Source: Rectinema sp003452735 (GTDB lineage Bacteria > Spirochaetota > Spirochaetia > Treponematales > Rectinemataceae). Taken from it: a stretch of 61,797 nucleotides of DNA. The notes under the pieces were generated by a model, which saw nothing but the letters and a program-made list of their open reading frames with translations, ran no database searches and was not told the origin of the DNA. Positions 50,744-59,583 of the stretch are shown piece by piece; within the stretch, counting starts at the first letter, position 1, and every line of letters starts with the position of its first letter. The translations under genes and the position numbers were made by a program. Location: NCBI GenBank assembly GCA_035415815.1, contig DAOOGR010000003.1, forward strand, positions 1-61,797. The letters run 5' to 3'.

Positions 50744-52209
50744 GTGTTTTGAGAGCTTTGTTCCATAAAAAAGTCGAATTTTTTCCGAGTCTCTTTTTTT
50801 TGCTTATGATCTTGACGATTGTCTCGGTCTTGCCTAATGGAATCGCAGGTGCAGAAGAGATAGTGCCAGGGGTTTGGAAAGGCGTATTGTTATTGCGAGA
50901 GGTCGGCCAGAAACAATCTTCGGCACAACTTCCTTCGTATTCTATGGATCAGCAATCAACGCCATTTAGTTTCGAGTTTTATTTAAGGATTCTCTCTAAG
51001 GAGAGGGGATTATTGGTAGATATTCCTGAACAAGGTTTATATTCTTATCCTATAGATGAATATACCTTCGATGCCCAACAGATAAGCTTCATTTTCGACG
51101 CAATAGAGGGTGATGAAGAGCTTCGCTTTTTGGGTAATTACTCAACATCTTTTCTACCTCCTGGGAGCACTCACAGAGGAGCTATCGTTGGCTCAGTCAG
51201 AGGCCGATCCTGGAATGGATCATTTTATGTGCAGAAGCAAGATTCGTCGACGGATCCAGGTCAGATTAGTCTAGACATCCCTGTGGAGGGTGGAGCACTA
51301 CCTGCTACTCTTGTCTTTCCTTTGAGGGAGCTACCTTTCCTCGATCCGAATTCTCCACCTGATTTTCCTCTCATATTGCTTGTAGCTGGTGCTGGTAGGG
51401 CAGACAGAGATGGAAACAATGTCGATGTTCCCGGAAAGATCGATTCTCTAAGACAGCTATCTAATATGCTTAGAATGCGCAATGTTGGAACTCTTCGCTA
51501 TGACAAGCGAGGCACGGGCGAAGCATACAAGCTCGAAAAACCTGGTCGCATGACTAGCTTTTCCGAGCATGTCAGAGATCTAACTTCTGTCATTATTGCA
51601 GCTGCTGCTCTACCTCGACATGGAAGGCTGATAGTTGCAGGCATGAACGAGGGAGCCTGGATTGCCATGTCAGCTTTGGAAGACGAAAAGGTTGCCTCAC
51701 TTGTCGATGGTTTTATTGTAATAGATGCTAGCGGTCAAAGTCCAATAGAGACCTTGAAACAGTCTATTGCAAGCCTAGATGAAGAGCTTCGAGCAAAAGC
51801 ATTGGAAGCAGCGCGAAATCTAGTCCAAAGGGGAATTCTGATCGATGTCCCGGTAGCGCTTGCCGATTTTTTTGCACCGAGTAGAAAAGATTGGTTGGCA
51901 ACTTGGCTTGCCTTTGATCCTGTCGAAACGATCAAGCAAGTCCAACTTCCAATTCTGCTCATTTATGGAGAAAATGATCTTCAGATAAGTCGGGAGGAGT
52001 TCTCCATGCTTGTTGAAGCGAGGCCCGAAGCTGCAGTGCGAATTGTACCAGAGATGAACTATGTGCTCAAAGAAGTTAAAAACGAAGATGAAAACTATGC
52101 CGCCTTCACTGACCCATCTTTCAAAGTGCCTTCGCTCCTCGCAGACCTGCTTGCTTCATTCGCCAAGGCTCAGCCAGCACCTGAGGGCTTTGTACCCTGG
52201 CGATTATGA
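50740..52209 (+). CDS. Secreted alpha/beta-hydrolase-fold protein lacking catalytic Ser and His
   Basis: 489-aa exported protein: a hydrophobic segment at about 15-35 ending GIAGAEE acts as signal peptide or anchor. Residues about 40-190 are a beta-rich N-terminal domain; about 195-480 have the alpha/beta-hydrolase layout (PLILLVAGAGRADRDGNN, LRYDKRGTGEAY). At the nucleophile elbow the family GHSEG reads GMNEG (residues 301-305), with Asn303 in place of Ser. The expected catalytic His (family MNHVLK) is Tyr441 (MNYVLK). Asp413 (YGEND) remains. It therefore looks like a non-catalytic member. Coupled to adk by ATGA overlap; its stop is 2 nt from the convergent lipoprotein gene. Confidence 0.85.
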   Translation: MSVLRALFHKKVEFFPSLFFLLMILTIVSVLPNGIAGAEEIVPGVWKGVLLLREVGQKQSSAQLPSYSMDQQSTPFSFEFYLRILSKERGLLVDIPEQGLYSYPIDEYTFDAQQISFIFDAIEGDEELRFLGNYSTSFLPPGSTHRGAIVGSVRGRSWNGSFYVQKQDSSTDPGQISLDIPVEGGALPATLVFPLRELPFLDPNSPPDFPLILLVAGAGRADRDGNNVDVPGKIDSLRQLSNMLRMRNVGTLRYDKRGTGEAYKLEKPGRMTSFSEHVRDLTSVIIAAAALPRHGRLIVAGMNEGAWIAMSALEDEKVASLVDGFIVIDASGQSPIETLKQSIASLDEELRAKALEAARNLVQRGILIDVPVALADFFAPSRKDWLATWLAFDPVETIKQVQLPILLIYGENDLQISREEFSMLVEARPEAAVRIVPEMNYVLKEVKNEDENYAAFTDPSFKVPSLLADLLASFAKAQPAPEGFVPWRL

Positions 52210-52211
52210 CA

Positions 52212-53213
52212 CTAATTGTTGAAACTCGAGATAGAAAGAGCAACATCTACAAGTTGCTGTGCACTGATCCAAACAGGTTGGCTAACGAAAACCGATCCTT
52301 GTTGCTCGATTGGGGTCTCTGGAGTAATTGGAATACCGTAAGAGCCTAACTTGGAAGAAAGCATAACCCAAAGAAAACGAACGATAGGCTTATATGTGCG
52401 CGCACCTTGCTCATCCTTCATTTGTATCTTAAAAATGGTACGATACATAGCAGAAGGACTGCCTTTTGGAGGACTTGTTGCTTCCCGGGTCGCACTCATC
52501 AAAATACCCTCAAAAGGCAAAGTGACCCCTTCCATAATAGGCAACTGACTGACGATTGTAGATTTTGCATCGATATAGATTGCAAAATCAACGGCATTTG
52601 CGAGCACTCCGCTCTTGGTAGCTAGTGCAGTTGCTCCAGGATTAGTGAGAGGAGAAACAGGGGGCATCCATGTTGCAAGGTGAACTTGGCCCCTGTCTGG
52701 ATTTCGGACATATAGACTTCCTGATTTTAGAGCATAACCGCCATTGATCTTTTTCCAGTTAGAATCAAGGCTAAAAGAGAGAGAAGTCAAAAGATCTGGA
52801 AAATTCCCTGCAAATACAGCTTCTAAAGCCGGTTGGCCCTTATCGGTGAGCGAGATTCCTATTCCTGCAACTTGCGCTCTAGTCAAAAGTTTGTCGATTT
52901 TAGCCCGATCGATTGGCTTTGAAGGTTCTTTCATTTCTTCCGATTCATTCGGTTTATCAGAAGCAATAGCTTCAAGAGCCTCGATTGTCGAATCATCTAA
53001 TGATGCGGCGATATCGCGAAGAAAAATATCTCCTGAACGCAGAATAACCTGTGGAGTTTTTTCAAAATGATCGAATATCCCTGCAATAGCTATCTCTTTG
53101 GGCACAGAGGAGCAGGAGACAATATAAATGCAAATTGTTGCCAAGATAATAATACTTGCAATCGGTGTATTTTTTGCTCTTTTCTCTTTTCTATTATTTG
53201 GTAAAAACCCCAT
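52212..53213 (-). CDS. Lipoprotein of unknown function
   Basis: 333 aa. A basic N-terminus (NNRKEKRAK), a hydrophobic stretch and a lipobox (IYIVSC, Cys near residue 34) indicate a lipoprotein anchored in a membrane. No domain is recognised. The body is rich in Ser, Ala and Pro, has a charged linker around residues 85-105 (SDKPNESEEMKEPSKP) and several alternating hydrophobic stretches typical of beta structure. AGGA lies 11 bases upstream of the ATG. It converges on the alpha/beta-hydrolase gene with 2 nt between stops. Similar to uncharacterised spirochaete lipoproteins in style only. Confidence 0.8.
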   Translation of the reverse strand: MGFLPNNRKEKRAKNTPIASIIILATICIYIVSCSSVPKEIAIAGIFDHFEKTPQVILRSGDIFLRDIAASLDDSTIEALEAIASDKPNESEEMKEPSKPIDRAKIDKLLTRAQVAGIGISLTDKGQPALEAVFAGNFPDLLTSLSFSLDSNWKKINGGYALKSGSLYVRNPDRGQVHLATWMPPVSPLTNPGATALATKSGVLANAVDFAIYIDAKSTIVSQLPIMEGVTLPFEGILMSATREATSPPKGSPSAMYRTIFKIQMKDEQGARTYKPIVRFLWVMLSSKLGSYGIPITPETPIEQQGSVFVSQPVWISAQQLVDVALSISSFNN

Positions 53214-53451
53214 AAAGACTGAATTCCTTTCTTGTTTTTTAGGTAAGCTAAGCAGAATATATCACGGAATCCTCTAGAATAGCGAGCAAGGAAATGGAGG
53301 AGCGACTAATTTATCGAACTCCCGATGGTTTGAAGCTAGAATCAATTAAGCTATATCTGTATCTTTGTGCTGACATTGTGATTCAAAACATGTTATTTTG
53401 GATATTGAATCTATATTTTAGCTCGTAAAATAGCACATGGAGGTTTGGAAT

Positions 53452-53901
53452 ATGGCCACTGAGCGAACATTTGCAATGCTCAAGCCTGGTGTCTTGTCCC
53501 GGCGCGTTGTTGGAGAGATAATCTCGAAGATCGAACGAAAGGGCTTTAAAATCATAGGTTTGAAAATGATTAGTGTCACTAGAGACCTTGCTGAAAGACA
53601 ATATGCTGAACACAAGGGGAAGCCTTTTTATTTAGATCTTTTGGACTATATTACGTCGGGACCTGTCTTGGTAATGGTTCTCGAAGCGGATCAAGCAATT
53701 AAGCTTTTCAGGCTTTTGTGCGGTTTGACAAGTCCCGACCAAGCCCTTCCTGGTACTATCAGAGGAGATTATGCATTGCACACCAGTACCAATATCGTCC
53801 ATGCCTCAGATTCGAAGGAATCTGCTGCGCGGGAAATTGGCCTTTTTTTCAAACCAGAAGAGATAATCGATTGGGAAGATGCCAATCAAAAATGGATCTA
53901 A
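53452..53901 (+). CDS. ndk: Nucleoside diphosphate kinase
   Basis: 149-aa enzyme that transfers phosphate from ATP to NDPs through a phospho-histidine. It starts MATERTFAMLKPG; the catalytic His lies in TNIVHASDS near residue 118, and RGDYALHTS is conserved (HTS replaces the commoner RGDFG). The length is normal. I chose ATG 53452, which has GGAGGT six bases upstream; the ATG at 53437 lies before that Shine-Dalgarno. Upstream TAAAAT (53426-53431) may be a -10 box. Monocistronic. Confidence 0.96.
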   Translation: MATERTFAMLKPGVLSRRVVGEIISKIERKGFKIIGLKMISVTRDLAERQYAEHKGKPFYLDLLDYITSGPVLVMVLEADQAIKLFRLLCGLTSPDQALPGTIRGDYALHTSTNIVHASDSKESAAREIGLFFKPEEIIDWEDANQKWI

Positions 53902-53968
53902 GGTAAGAGAAAGTCAATTATAAGAATGATTATATCTTTAAGATGCGACTATCAAAGAAGGGGGTCTT

Positions 53969-55774
53969 ATGTCAAAGACGGCTGAAATACCGTGCTGGAA
54001 TCTTGATGATGTTTTTCATGGCTTTGAATCCGAAGAATACAAAAAGGCAAAAAACGAGCTCAAAACCCTACTGGAAAACCTGGGGATCGAGCTTGAGAAT
54101 GCCAAACCACCTTCCGATATAAAAAGCACGGCCAACTGGCTATTCGAGCTTCTAGGCAAGTTGGATCGGCTCGAGACGCTTGCAGATACACTATCTGCTT
54201 ATGTCCAGGCACGTTTTAGCACTGATACACGGGATGCGCTCGTGCTTCAGGAGCTTGGAAAGGTAGAGGAGCTTCTTGTCCCCGCCACAAAGATCCTAGT
54301 GCTCTTCCGCAATCTGCTTGCTCGCTATGAAAAGAGGATTAAGAAAGTCATATCACAGGACAGCAGATTCGTAGACTATGCTTTTGTACTGGAAGAGGCG
54401 CTAATGTTCCAAAAGCATCAGATGTTACCTCAACTTGAAGATCTGGCTGCGGATCTTGGTCGCTCAGGGGCCGATGCTTGGTCTAGGCTTCAGGATTCGA
54501 TACTTGCAAATGCTAGCGCTATATGGAATGAAGCAACAGGGGAACGCAAGACAATGGTTGAGCTCCGAAACCTCGCTTATGATGCGGATCGCTCCATTAG
54601 AGAGAAAGCCTATCGGCTCGAGCTTTCTATTTGGAAAACATACGAAATACCAGTTGCAGCTGCTCTCAATGGTGTAAAGGGCACGGTGTTGACGTTGAAT
54701 AAAAGGAGAGGCTGGGAGAGCGCTATCGATGCTTCTCTTGCTCAAGCCAGGATATCTAGAGCGACACTAGAAGCCTTGATAGGCACTATGGAGGAGTCTC
54801 TTCCCATGTGGCGGCGTTATTTGCACGCCAAAGCACGACTTTTGGGTCTTGAGCGACTTTCATTCTTCGATCTTTTTGCGCCTCTACAGAAGCAAGGAGC
54901 CATGATTAAGAGTTATAGCTGGCCAGAAGCCAAAGACTTCATTGTTAGACAGTTTGGTAGTTTTGATGAAGAAATGGCTCGCTTTGCTGAAAAGGCCTTC
55001 GAAAACAGATGGATCGACGCACGGCCACGCGAGGGGAAAGTTGGCGGTGCATATTGCACACACTTCCCTGCAGCCAAACAACCAAGAGTCCTCTGCAATT
55101 TCGATGGCTCTTATTCCTCTCTTATAACCATAGCGCACGAATTAGGCCATGCTTGGCACTACGAGAATATAAAGGATTTGCCAACCTTGCTTTCTCAGTA
55201 TCCGATGACACTGGCCGAGACCGCATCGATTTTTTCTGAAACTTTGGTCTCCAATGCCGCTATGGCTGCTATGGAAAAGGACGCTAGATTACCTCTGATA
55301 GAGCTCCATTTGCAGGATGCTTGTCAGGTTATAGTCGATATTCTTTCTCGTTATTATTTCGAGCATGATGTATTCGAAGAGCGAGCAAAAGGCGAGATAA
55401 CGCCCGATCGCCTATGCGATCTGATGCTTCAAGCCCAAGCGAAAACCTATGGAGAGCCTCTGCGAGAAGACGAGCGTCATCCTTATATGTGGGCGGTCAA
55501 AAGCCATTATTATATTCCTGGACTTTCCTTCTACAACTTTCCATACGCTTTTGGTCAGCTATTTGGTATGGGGCTCTATAGCATCTATAAGAAAGAAGGC
55601 CAATCCTTCGCAGCTCAGTACCGTGAGCTTTTACGGTCGACAGGTTCATTGCCTGCAGCAGAAGTAGCAAGGCGCGCAGGCTTCGATATCGAAAAACCTG
55701 CATTCTGGCAGACTGCTATGAAGGCATTTGAACATGAAGTGGAATTTCTCGAGGCTCAGAGCTGTAACAGATAG
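53969..55774 (+). CDS. pepF: Oligoendopeptidase F (M3 family)
   Basis: 601-aa zinc metallopeptidase that cuts peptides of about 7-20 residues in the cytoplasm. The helical N-terminal domain (1-200) is followed by the M3 catalytic domain with HELGHAWH (His390, Glu391, His394) and the third ligand Glu in TLAETASIFSETLV about 25 residues later. No signal peptide. AGAAGGGGG lies upstream of the ATG. The 3' end converges on lysRS with 15 nt between the stops and no terminator. Confidence 0.94.
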   Translation: MSKTAEIPCWNLDDVFHGFESEEYKKAKNELKTLLENLGIELENAKPPSDIKSTANWLFELLGKLDRLETLADTLSAYVQARFSTDTRDALVLQELGKVEELLVPATKILVLFRNLLARYEKRIKKVISQDSRFVDYAFVLEEALMFQKHQMLPQLEDLAADLGRSGADAWSRLQDSILANASAIWNEATGERKTMVELRNLAYDADRSIREKAYRLELSIWKTYEIPVAAALNGVKGTVLTLNKRRGWESAIDASLAQARISRATLEALIGTMEESLPMWRRYLHAKARLLGLERLSFFDLFAPLQKQGAMIKSYSWPEAKDFIVRQFGSFDEEMARFAEKAFENRWIDARPREGKVGGAYCTHFPAAKQPRVLCNFDGSYSSLITIAHELGHAWHYENIKDLPTLLSQYPMTLAETASIFSETLVSNAAMAAMEKDARLPLIELHLQDACQVIVDILSRYYFEHDVFEERAKGEITPDRLCDLMLQAQAKTYGEPLREDERHPYMWAVKSHYYIPGLSFYNFPYAFGQLFGMGLYSIYKKEGQSFAAQYRELLRSTGSLPAAEVARRAGFDIEKPAFWQTAMKAFEHEVEFLEAQSCNR

Positions 55775-55789
55775 CCTTCCGCTAGACTA

Positions 55790-57376
55790 TCAATAGGGCT
55801 TTAGAATCGATAAAACCTTTTCTTTTCCCAGGGTTCTGAGGAAGCCTGCGAGCCTTGGTCCTTGATCTTTGCCTATGAGAGCCTGATATGCTGCAATAAA
55901 CAGCTTTTTAGGTTCTATATTGCTAGCTTGAGCCACGGCATAAATTGCCTCAGCTATCTCGTTTTCGGAATCATAGGCATCGAGCCTTTCTATAACCTCG
56001 TCCCGCAAGCACCGCAATGCATTCGTCTCTGCCTCGGGAAGAGAAGCGAGTTCACCAGGCTTGCGCAGGAAGAATCTGAAGTCTTCAGGTGCGCATTCGG
56101 TTATCCAATACCAAGCGCATTGAGCCCTTCGTCTAACGCGTGCTTCTTGCGAAGGCTTTAATCCAGGAAGAAGCGATAGCACAGCATCGATGTTTCCTAG
56201 ATGAATCTGCAAGAGATTGCATAGATGCCGAAATGGTACTTGATAGGGCATTTCTTCTGGAGTTTTGCCTACCTGAGACAGCTCATAGATGCGGCGTTCG
56301 AGCGCTTCGACTTCTTTGTTCTTCGCTTTTTCAACTCCCCAATAAATGCGCTCTGTTCTATCGTAATCCTCGTAGATCTTAATTACATCGAGATCGAAAC
56401 TTATTACAAACTCTGTATTTGGGCGAGTTCCAGCAAAGAGATAGCGCACTATTTCTGGCTGATATACCCGCAATAGGTCCTGAAGATCGACAACCTTGCC
56501 CTTTGAAGAGGACATTTTGCCAGGCGAGCCCTTAATACCGATAAAATCATAGCGGAAGGTCACCGGTGGCTTTCTGCCATAGACTTCTTCGACCACATGC
56601 TTCGAGGTATCGAAAGAACCTCCTTGAGAATGATGATCCTTGCCAGCAGGCTCAAAATCGACCTTTTCGTAAGCCCAACGCATAGGCCAATCGACGCGCC
56701 ACACAAGCTTAGCTCCCTTTAGCGTTCGTAGGTCGCCTTTTTCTTTGAAACCGCAGGTTTCACAATGGTAGCTCAAGCCCCATTCGCCGTCCCATTCATC
56801 GATCTCGGTGGTATCGCGGTTGCAGTTCGAGCAGAACACTGAAACAGGCCACCATTCGCCCTGAATCTTATGATCTTCATCGCGATATTTGTCTAGGATT
56901 GTCTTTAGGTGTTCGCGCATCTCAAGAGCACGGCGCATGCTGGATGCATATACGCCCGAGCGATATCGTTGAGCTTGGTATATGAATTCAGGATAGATTC
57001 CTACTTCGGGTAGTACTTTCTCTACATCGACCTCATGGTGTCGAGCATAGGATTCATCGCGACCCCAGGGGTCTGGCACCATGGTTATCGGAAATCTTAG
57101 GTATTTTTCTAATAATTCGGGATTTGGCATATTGAGAGGTACTTTGCGGAAGACATCGTAGTCATCCCAGCTGTAGATGAATCTGACATTTTTGCCTCTA
57201 TCTCTAAGTGCTCGGACTACAAGCTCTACCGATATCATTTCACGAAAATTTCCAACATGGACAGTTCCAGATGGAGTAATTCCCGATGCGCAGGTATATA
57301 GGTCCTTTTCGCCCCATGTATCCATAATTTTTTCAGCTGTTTGATCAGCCCAGTGAATAGATTTGTTCTGTTCCAT
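55790..57376 (-). CDS. lysK: Class I lysyl-tRNA synthetase
   Basis: 528-aa class I-type LysRS, the form of archaea, alpha-proteobacteria and spirochaetes, unrelated to the class II enzyme. The HIGH-type motif is HVGN (residues 40-43) and the KMSKS-type motif KMSSSKG (near 287). A zinc-binding CSNC...CETC pair lies near 180-210. The helical anticodon-binding domain makes up the C-terminus. No Shine-Dalgarno precedes the ATG; a -10-like TATACT ends 8 nt upstream. This gene is one of the better taxonomic pointers in the window. Confidence 0.95.
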   Translation of the reverse strand: MEQNKSIHWADQTAEKIMDTWGEKDLYTCASGITPSGTVHVGNFREMISVELVVRALRDRGKNVRFIYSWDDYDVFRKVPLNMPNPELLEKYLRFPITMVPDPWGRDESYARHHEVDVEKVLPEVGIYPEFIYQAQRYRSGVYASSMRRALEMREHLKTILDKYRDEDHKIQGEWWPVSVFCSNCNRDTTEIDEWDGEWGLSYHCETCGFKEKGDLRTLKGAKLVWRVDWPMRWAYEKVDFEPAGKDHHSQGGSFDTSKHVVEEVYGRKPPVTFRYDFIGIKGSPGKMSSSKGKVVDLQDLLRVYQPEIVRYLFAGTRPNTEFVISFDLDVIKIYEDYDRTERIYWGVEKAKNKEVEALERRIYELSQVGKTPEEMPYQVPFRHLCNLLQIHLGNIDAVLSLLPGLKPSQEARVRRRAQCAWYWITECAPEDFRFFLRKPGELASLPEAETNALRCLRDEVIERLDAYDSENEIAEAIYAVAQASNIEPKKLFIAAYQALIGKDQGPRLAGFLRTLGKEKVLSILKPY

Positions 57377-57384
57377 ATTGTGGA

Positions 57385-57412
57385 AGTATAACTATATTTA
57401 CGTTTTTGTAGA
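57385..57412 (-). promoter_or_regulatory. lysRS promoter, probably leaderless
   Basis: On the minus strand TCTACA (57407-57412) and TATACT (57385-57390) are 16 bases apart. The -10 ends 8 nt before the ATG at 57376, and the bases between (TCCACAAT) contain no Shine-Dalgarno. The transcript should begin within one or two bases of the start codon. Confidence 0.45.
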
Positions 57413-57466
57413 ATAGCGGAAGCCAATTCGAAGCCTTAGTAGAGCTCATATTCCAATGAACAGGGC

Positions 57467-58564
57467 TTACAAGGCTAGAACACCTTGCTCCATGATAGCG
57501 ATTTCTTCACCAGTAGGCATTAGGAGCACCACTGTAGGGAATCTTACAAGTCCATCTAGGTGAATAAGGGCTGGCGCATCTTCGTCATAGTTCGATCCGA
57601 TTGCAAAATGAATTGTACCCATTATTTTCTCATCTTCCAACATATTGCCCGAAATATGAGCAGCTGGGTTGAGCCCAATGCCAAATTCTCCTAGATGGCG
57701 AGCATTTGTACCGTATGCGAGCGCCATCTCTGGAGACATTCCTTGCTCGCTTACAAGGTCGGAAGCCATAGAAAGCCCTTGTATCAGAGCGGTATCTAGT
57801 CTTTTCGCTTCGTTTCCGCCTTCGATGCCGATAACATAACCGCCTCGTACAGTGCAAACAATGGGCTCCTCAATGACAATATCTCTCTCTATATCCGAAA
57901 TAGACCCATCGAACACAATCGTGCCTTCTGCCGATTTCAAAGCCGGAGAAATAAAAACCTCACCTGCAGGCAGATTCCCACCTTTGCCTGGATATCGAAA
58001 ATCCCCGTCATCCAACATTGCCTTGCGCCCGAGTATCGAAAATACAATATCGGTGCCACTAGGGCTCCGAACAAGGACCGTACTTGCTTGATCGAGAAAA
58101 CTTGCGAGTAGTGCTGCGCTTCTGCGCATTACTTCATAATCTACCGGAACAGTTCTCAGAAATATGTCCTTCGTAATCCCTGGTGTCCAGACTGCGCGCA
58201 TCGCCTTTACACCATGCAAGAGATAATCGAATATGTGGTCATAAGAGCGGCCATTGGGAGCCAAGAGAGGCGATGCAAGCCTTGCCTTATCTTTACCTAG
58301 TTTTTCAGTCGAAATAGATAGTACCACATTTGGGCTTTCTTCTATTGCACCGATCACCTCATCTTCCGCAAAATCTTTTTGGGTTTTGACTGGCTGAAGT
58401 AAAAATCGTACTTTTGCTCCCATTGCGGAAGCTTGTTTTGCAAAAGCTTTTGCAATCTCTTCCTGTTCAGTCTCAGGGTTGGAAACAATCAAAAGCCTTT
58501 CTGATTCTTTTACATCGAGACACTGAGTAAGTGCAACTTGCGCAACCTCCGTGAGGGTATACAT
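57467..58564 (-). CDS. Aminopeptidase, M29-like
   Basis: 365-aa metal-dependent aminopeptidase of the M29 (aminopeptidase T/AmpS) type. Metal-site stretches: NLPAGEVFISP near residue 210, HLGEFGIGLNPAA near 285, and DEKIMGTIHFAIGSNYDEDAP near 310, followed by IHLDG. The true start is ATG 58564, which overlaps the tsaD stop (TGATG) behind GGAGG; 31 more codons are open upstream but lie inside tsaD. Cytoplasmic, likely for peptide turnover. Translationally coupled to tsaD. Confidence 0.88.
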   Translation of the reverse strand: MYTLTEVAQVALTQCLDVKESERLLIVSNPETEQEEIAKAFAKQASAMGAKVRFLLQPVKTQKDFAEDEVIGAIEESPNVVLSISTEKLGKDKARLASPLLAPNGRSYDHIFDYLLHGVKAMRAVWTPGITKDIFLRTVPVDYEVMRRSAALLASFLDQASTVLVRSPSGTDIVFSILGRKAMLDDGDFRYPGKGGNLPAGEVFISPALKSAEGTIVFDGSISDIERDIVIEEPIVCTVRGGYVIGIEGGNEAKRLDTALIQGLSMASDLVSEQGMSPEMALAYGTNARHLGEFGIGLNPAAHISGNMLEDEKIMGTIHFAIGSNYDEDAPALIHLDGLVRFPTVVLLMPTGEEIAIMEQGVLAL

Positions 58565-59583
58565 CAACCGTCCTCCTGATGCCACTTGAAATCTGCAAAA
58601 CGAGAATTTGGAGCTAAATTCCAGATGTCTGTCTCGCCTCGCTGAAAATAATGCCATGCAATACCAGCAACCATGGCTCCATTATCTCCGCAGAGCGAAA
58701 TAGGAGGGAAATACACATATAGATCTTGCTTTACTTCGAGTTTTCGTCTCAGGTATGCATTAGCTGCAACACCGCCACCCACAACAACTGTATTGATACC
58801 TGTATCCTGTACTGCACGATAGAGGCGGGATAGTAGTATATCTATTGCTGTTTTTCTAAAACTTGCAGCTATATTTTCTGGCGTAACCTCTGCCCCAGGC
58901 CTTAGATATGAAGAAAGGTGATAGATGACTGCCGTCTTAAGCCCCGAATAGGAAACATCATAACGATGCTCTCCTTTATGCAGAGATGGCATGGGGAATT
59001 TGAAGGCTTTTTCATCGCCTTTCTCCGCAAGATTATCAATTGCAGCACCGCCTGGGTAACCAAAGCCATAGTACTTAGCGACTTTATCGAAGGCCTCGCC
59101 TGCTGCATCGTCAATTGTCCTTCCAAGCACCTCAATTCTATTGAAATCTTCTGCACGGCAGAGAATCGTATGCCCGCCCGACACAAGTAGCCCAAGAAAC
59201 GGATAGTCGATAGGTTCGATCAGCTGAGGAGCATAGAGATGAGCAAGCATATGATTTACGCCCTTGAATGGAAGCTTCATAGACCAGGCGAGGGCTTTTG
59301 CAAAGGACAATCCGACAGCAAGAGAACCTATAAGACCAGGCATAGCGGTTGCTGCTACGCCTTCTATAGAAGATGGTTCGATTCCGGCCTCGAATAGAGC
59401 GCGCTTAACCACGCCTGTGATCCATTCGATGTGTGCCCTGCTGGCAATTTCTGGTACGACACCCTGGTATCGCTCATGGAGTGGAATTTGAGTCATGATT
59501 ACATTGGAAAGAATATGTCGTCCGTCTTCCACAATTGCAGCGGCGCATTCATCGCAGGAAGTCTCAATCCCCAAAATTTTCAT
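58564..59583 (-). CDS. tsaD: tRNA N6-threonylcarbamoyladenosine transferase TsaD
   Basis: 339-aa Kae1/Gcp/TsaD protein that transfers threonylcarbamoyl to A37 of ANN-decoding tRNAs. Signatures: GIETSCDECAAAIVE at the N-terminus, VPEIASRAHIEW near 48, the metal-binding NHMLAHLYAP near 110, LVSGGHT near 133, and GDNGAMVAGI near 300. Standard length. Its start overlaps the preceding deacetylase gene by 20 nt, so translation is coupled. TsaB, TsaC and TsaE are not in the window. Confidence 0.96.
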   Translation of the reverse strand: MKILGIETSCDECAAAIVEDGRHILSNVIMTQIPLHERYQGVVPEIASRAHIEWITGVVKRALFEAGIEPSSIEGVAATAMPGLIGSLAVGLSFAKALAWSMKLPFKGVNHMLAHLYAPQLIEPIDYPFLGLLVSGGHTILCRAEDFNRIEVLGRTIDDAAGEAFDKVAKYYGFGYPGGAAIDNLAEKGDEKAFKFPMPSLHKGEHRYDVSYSGLKTAVIYHLSSYLRPGAEVTPENIAASFRKTAIDILLSRLYRAVQDTGINTVVVGGGVAANAYLRRKLEVKQDLYVYFPPISLCGDNGAMVAGIAWHYFQRGETDIWNLAPNSRFADFKWHQEDG

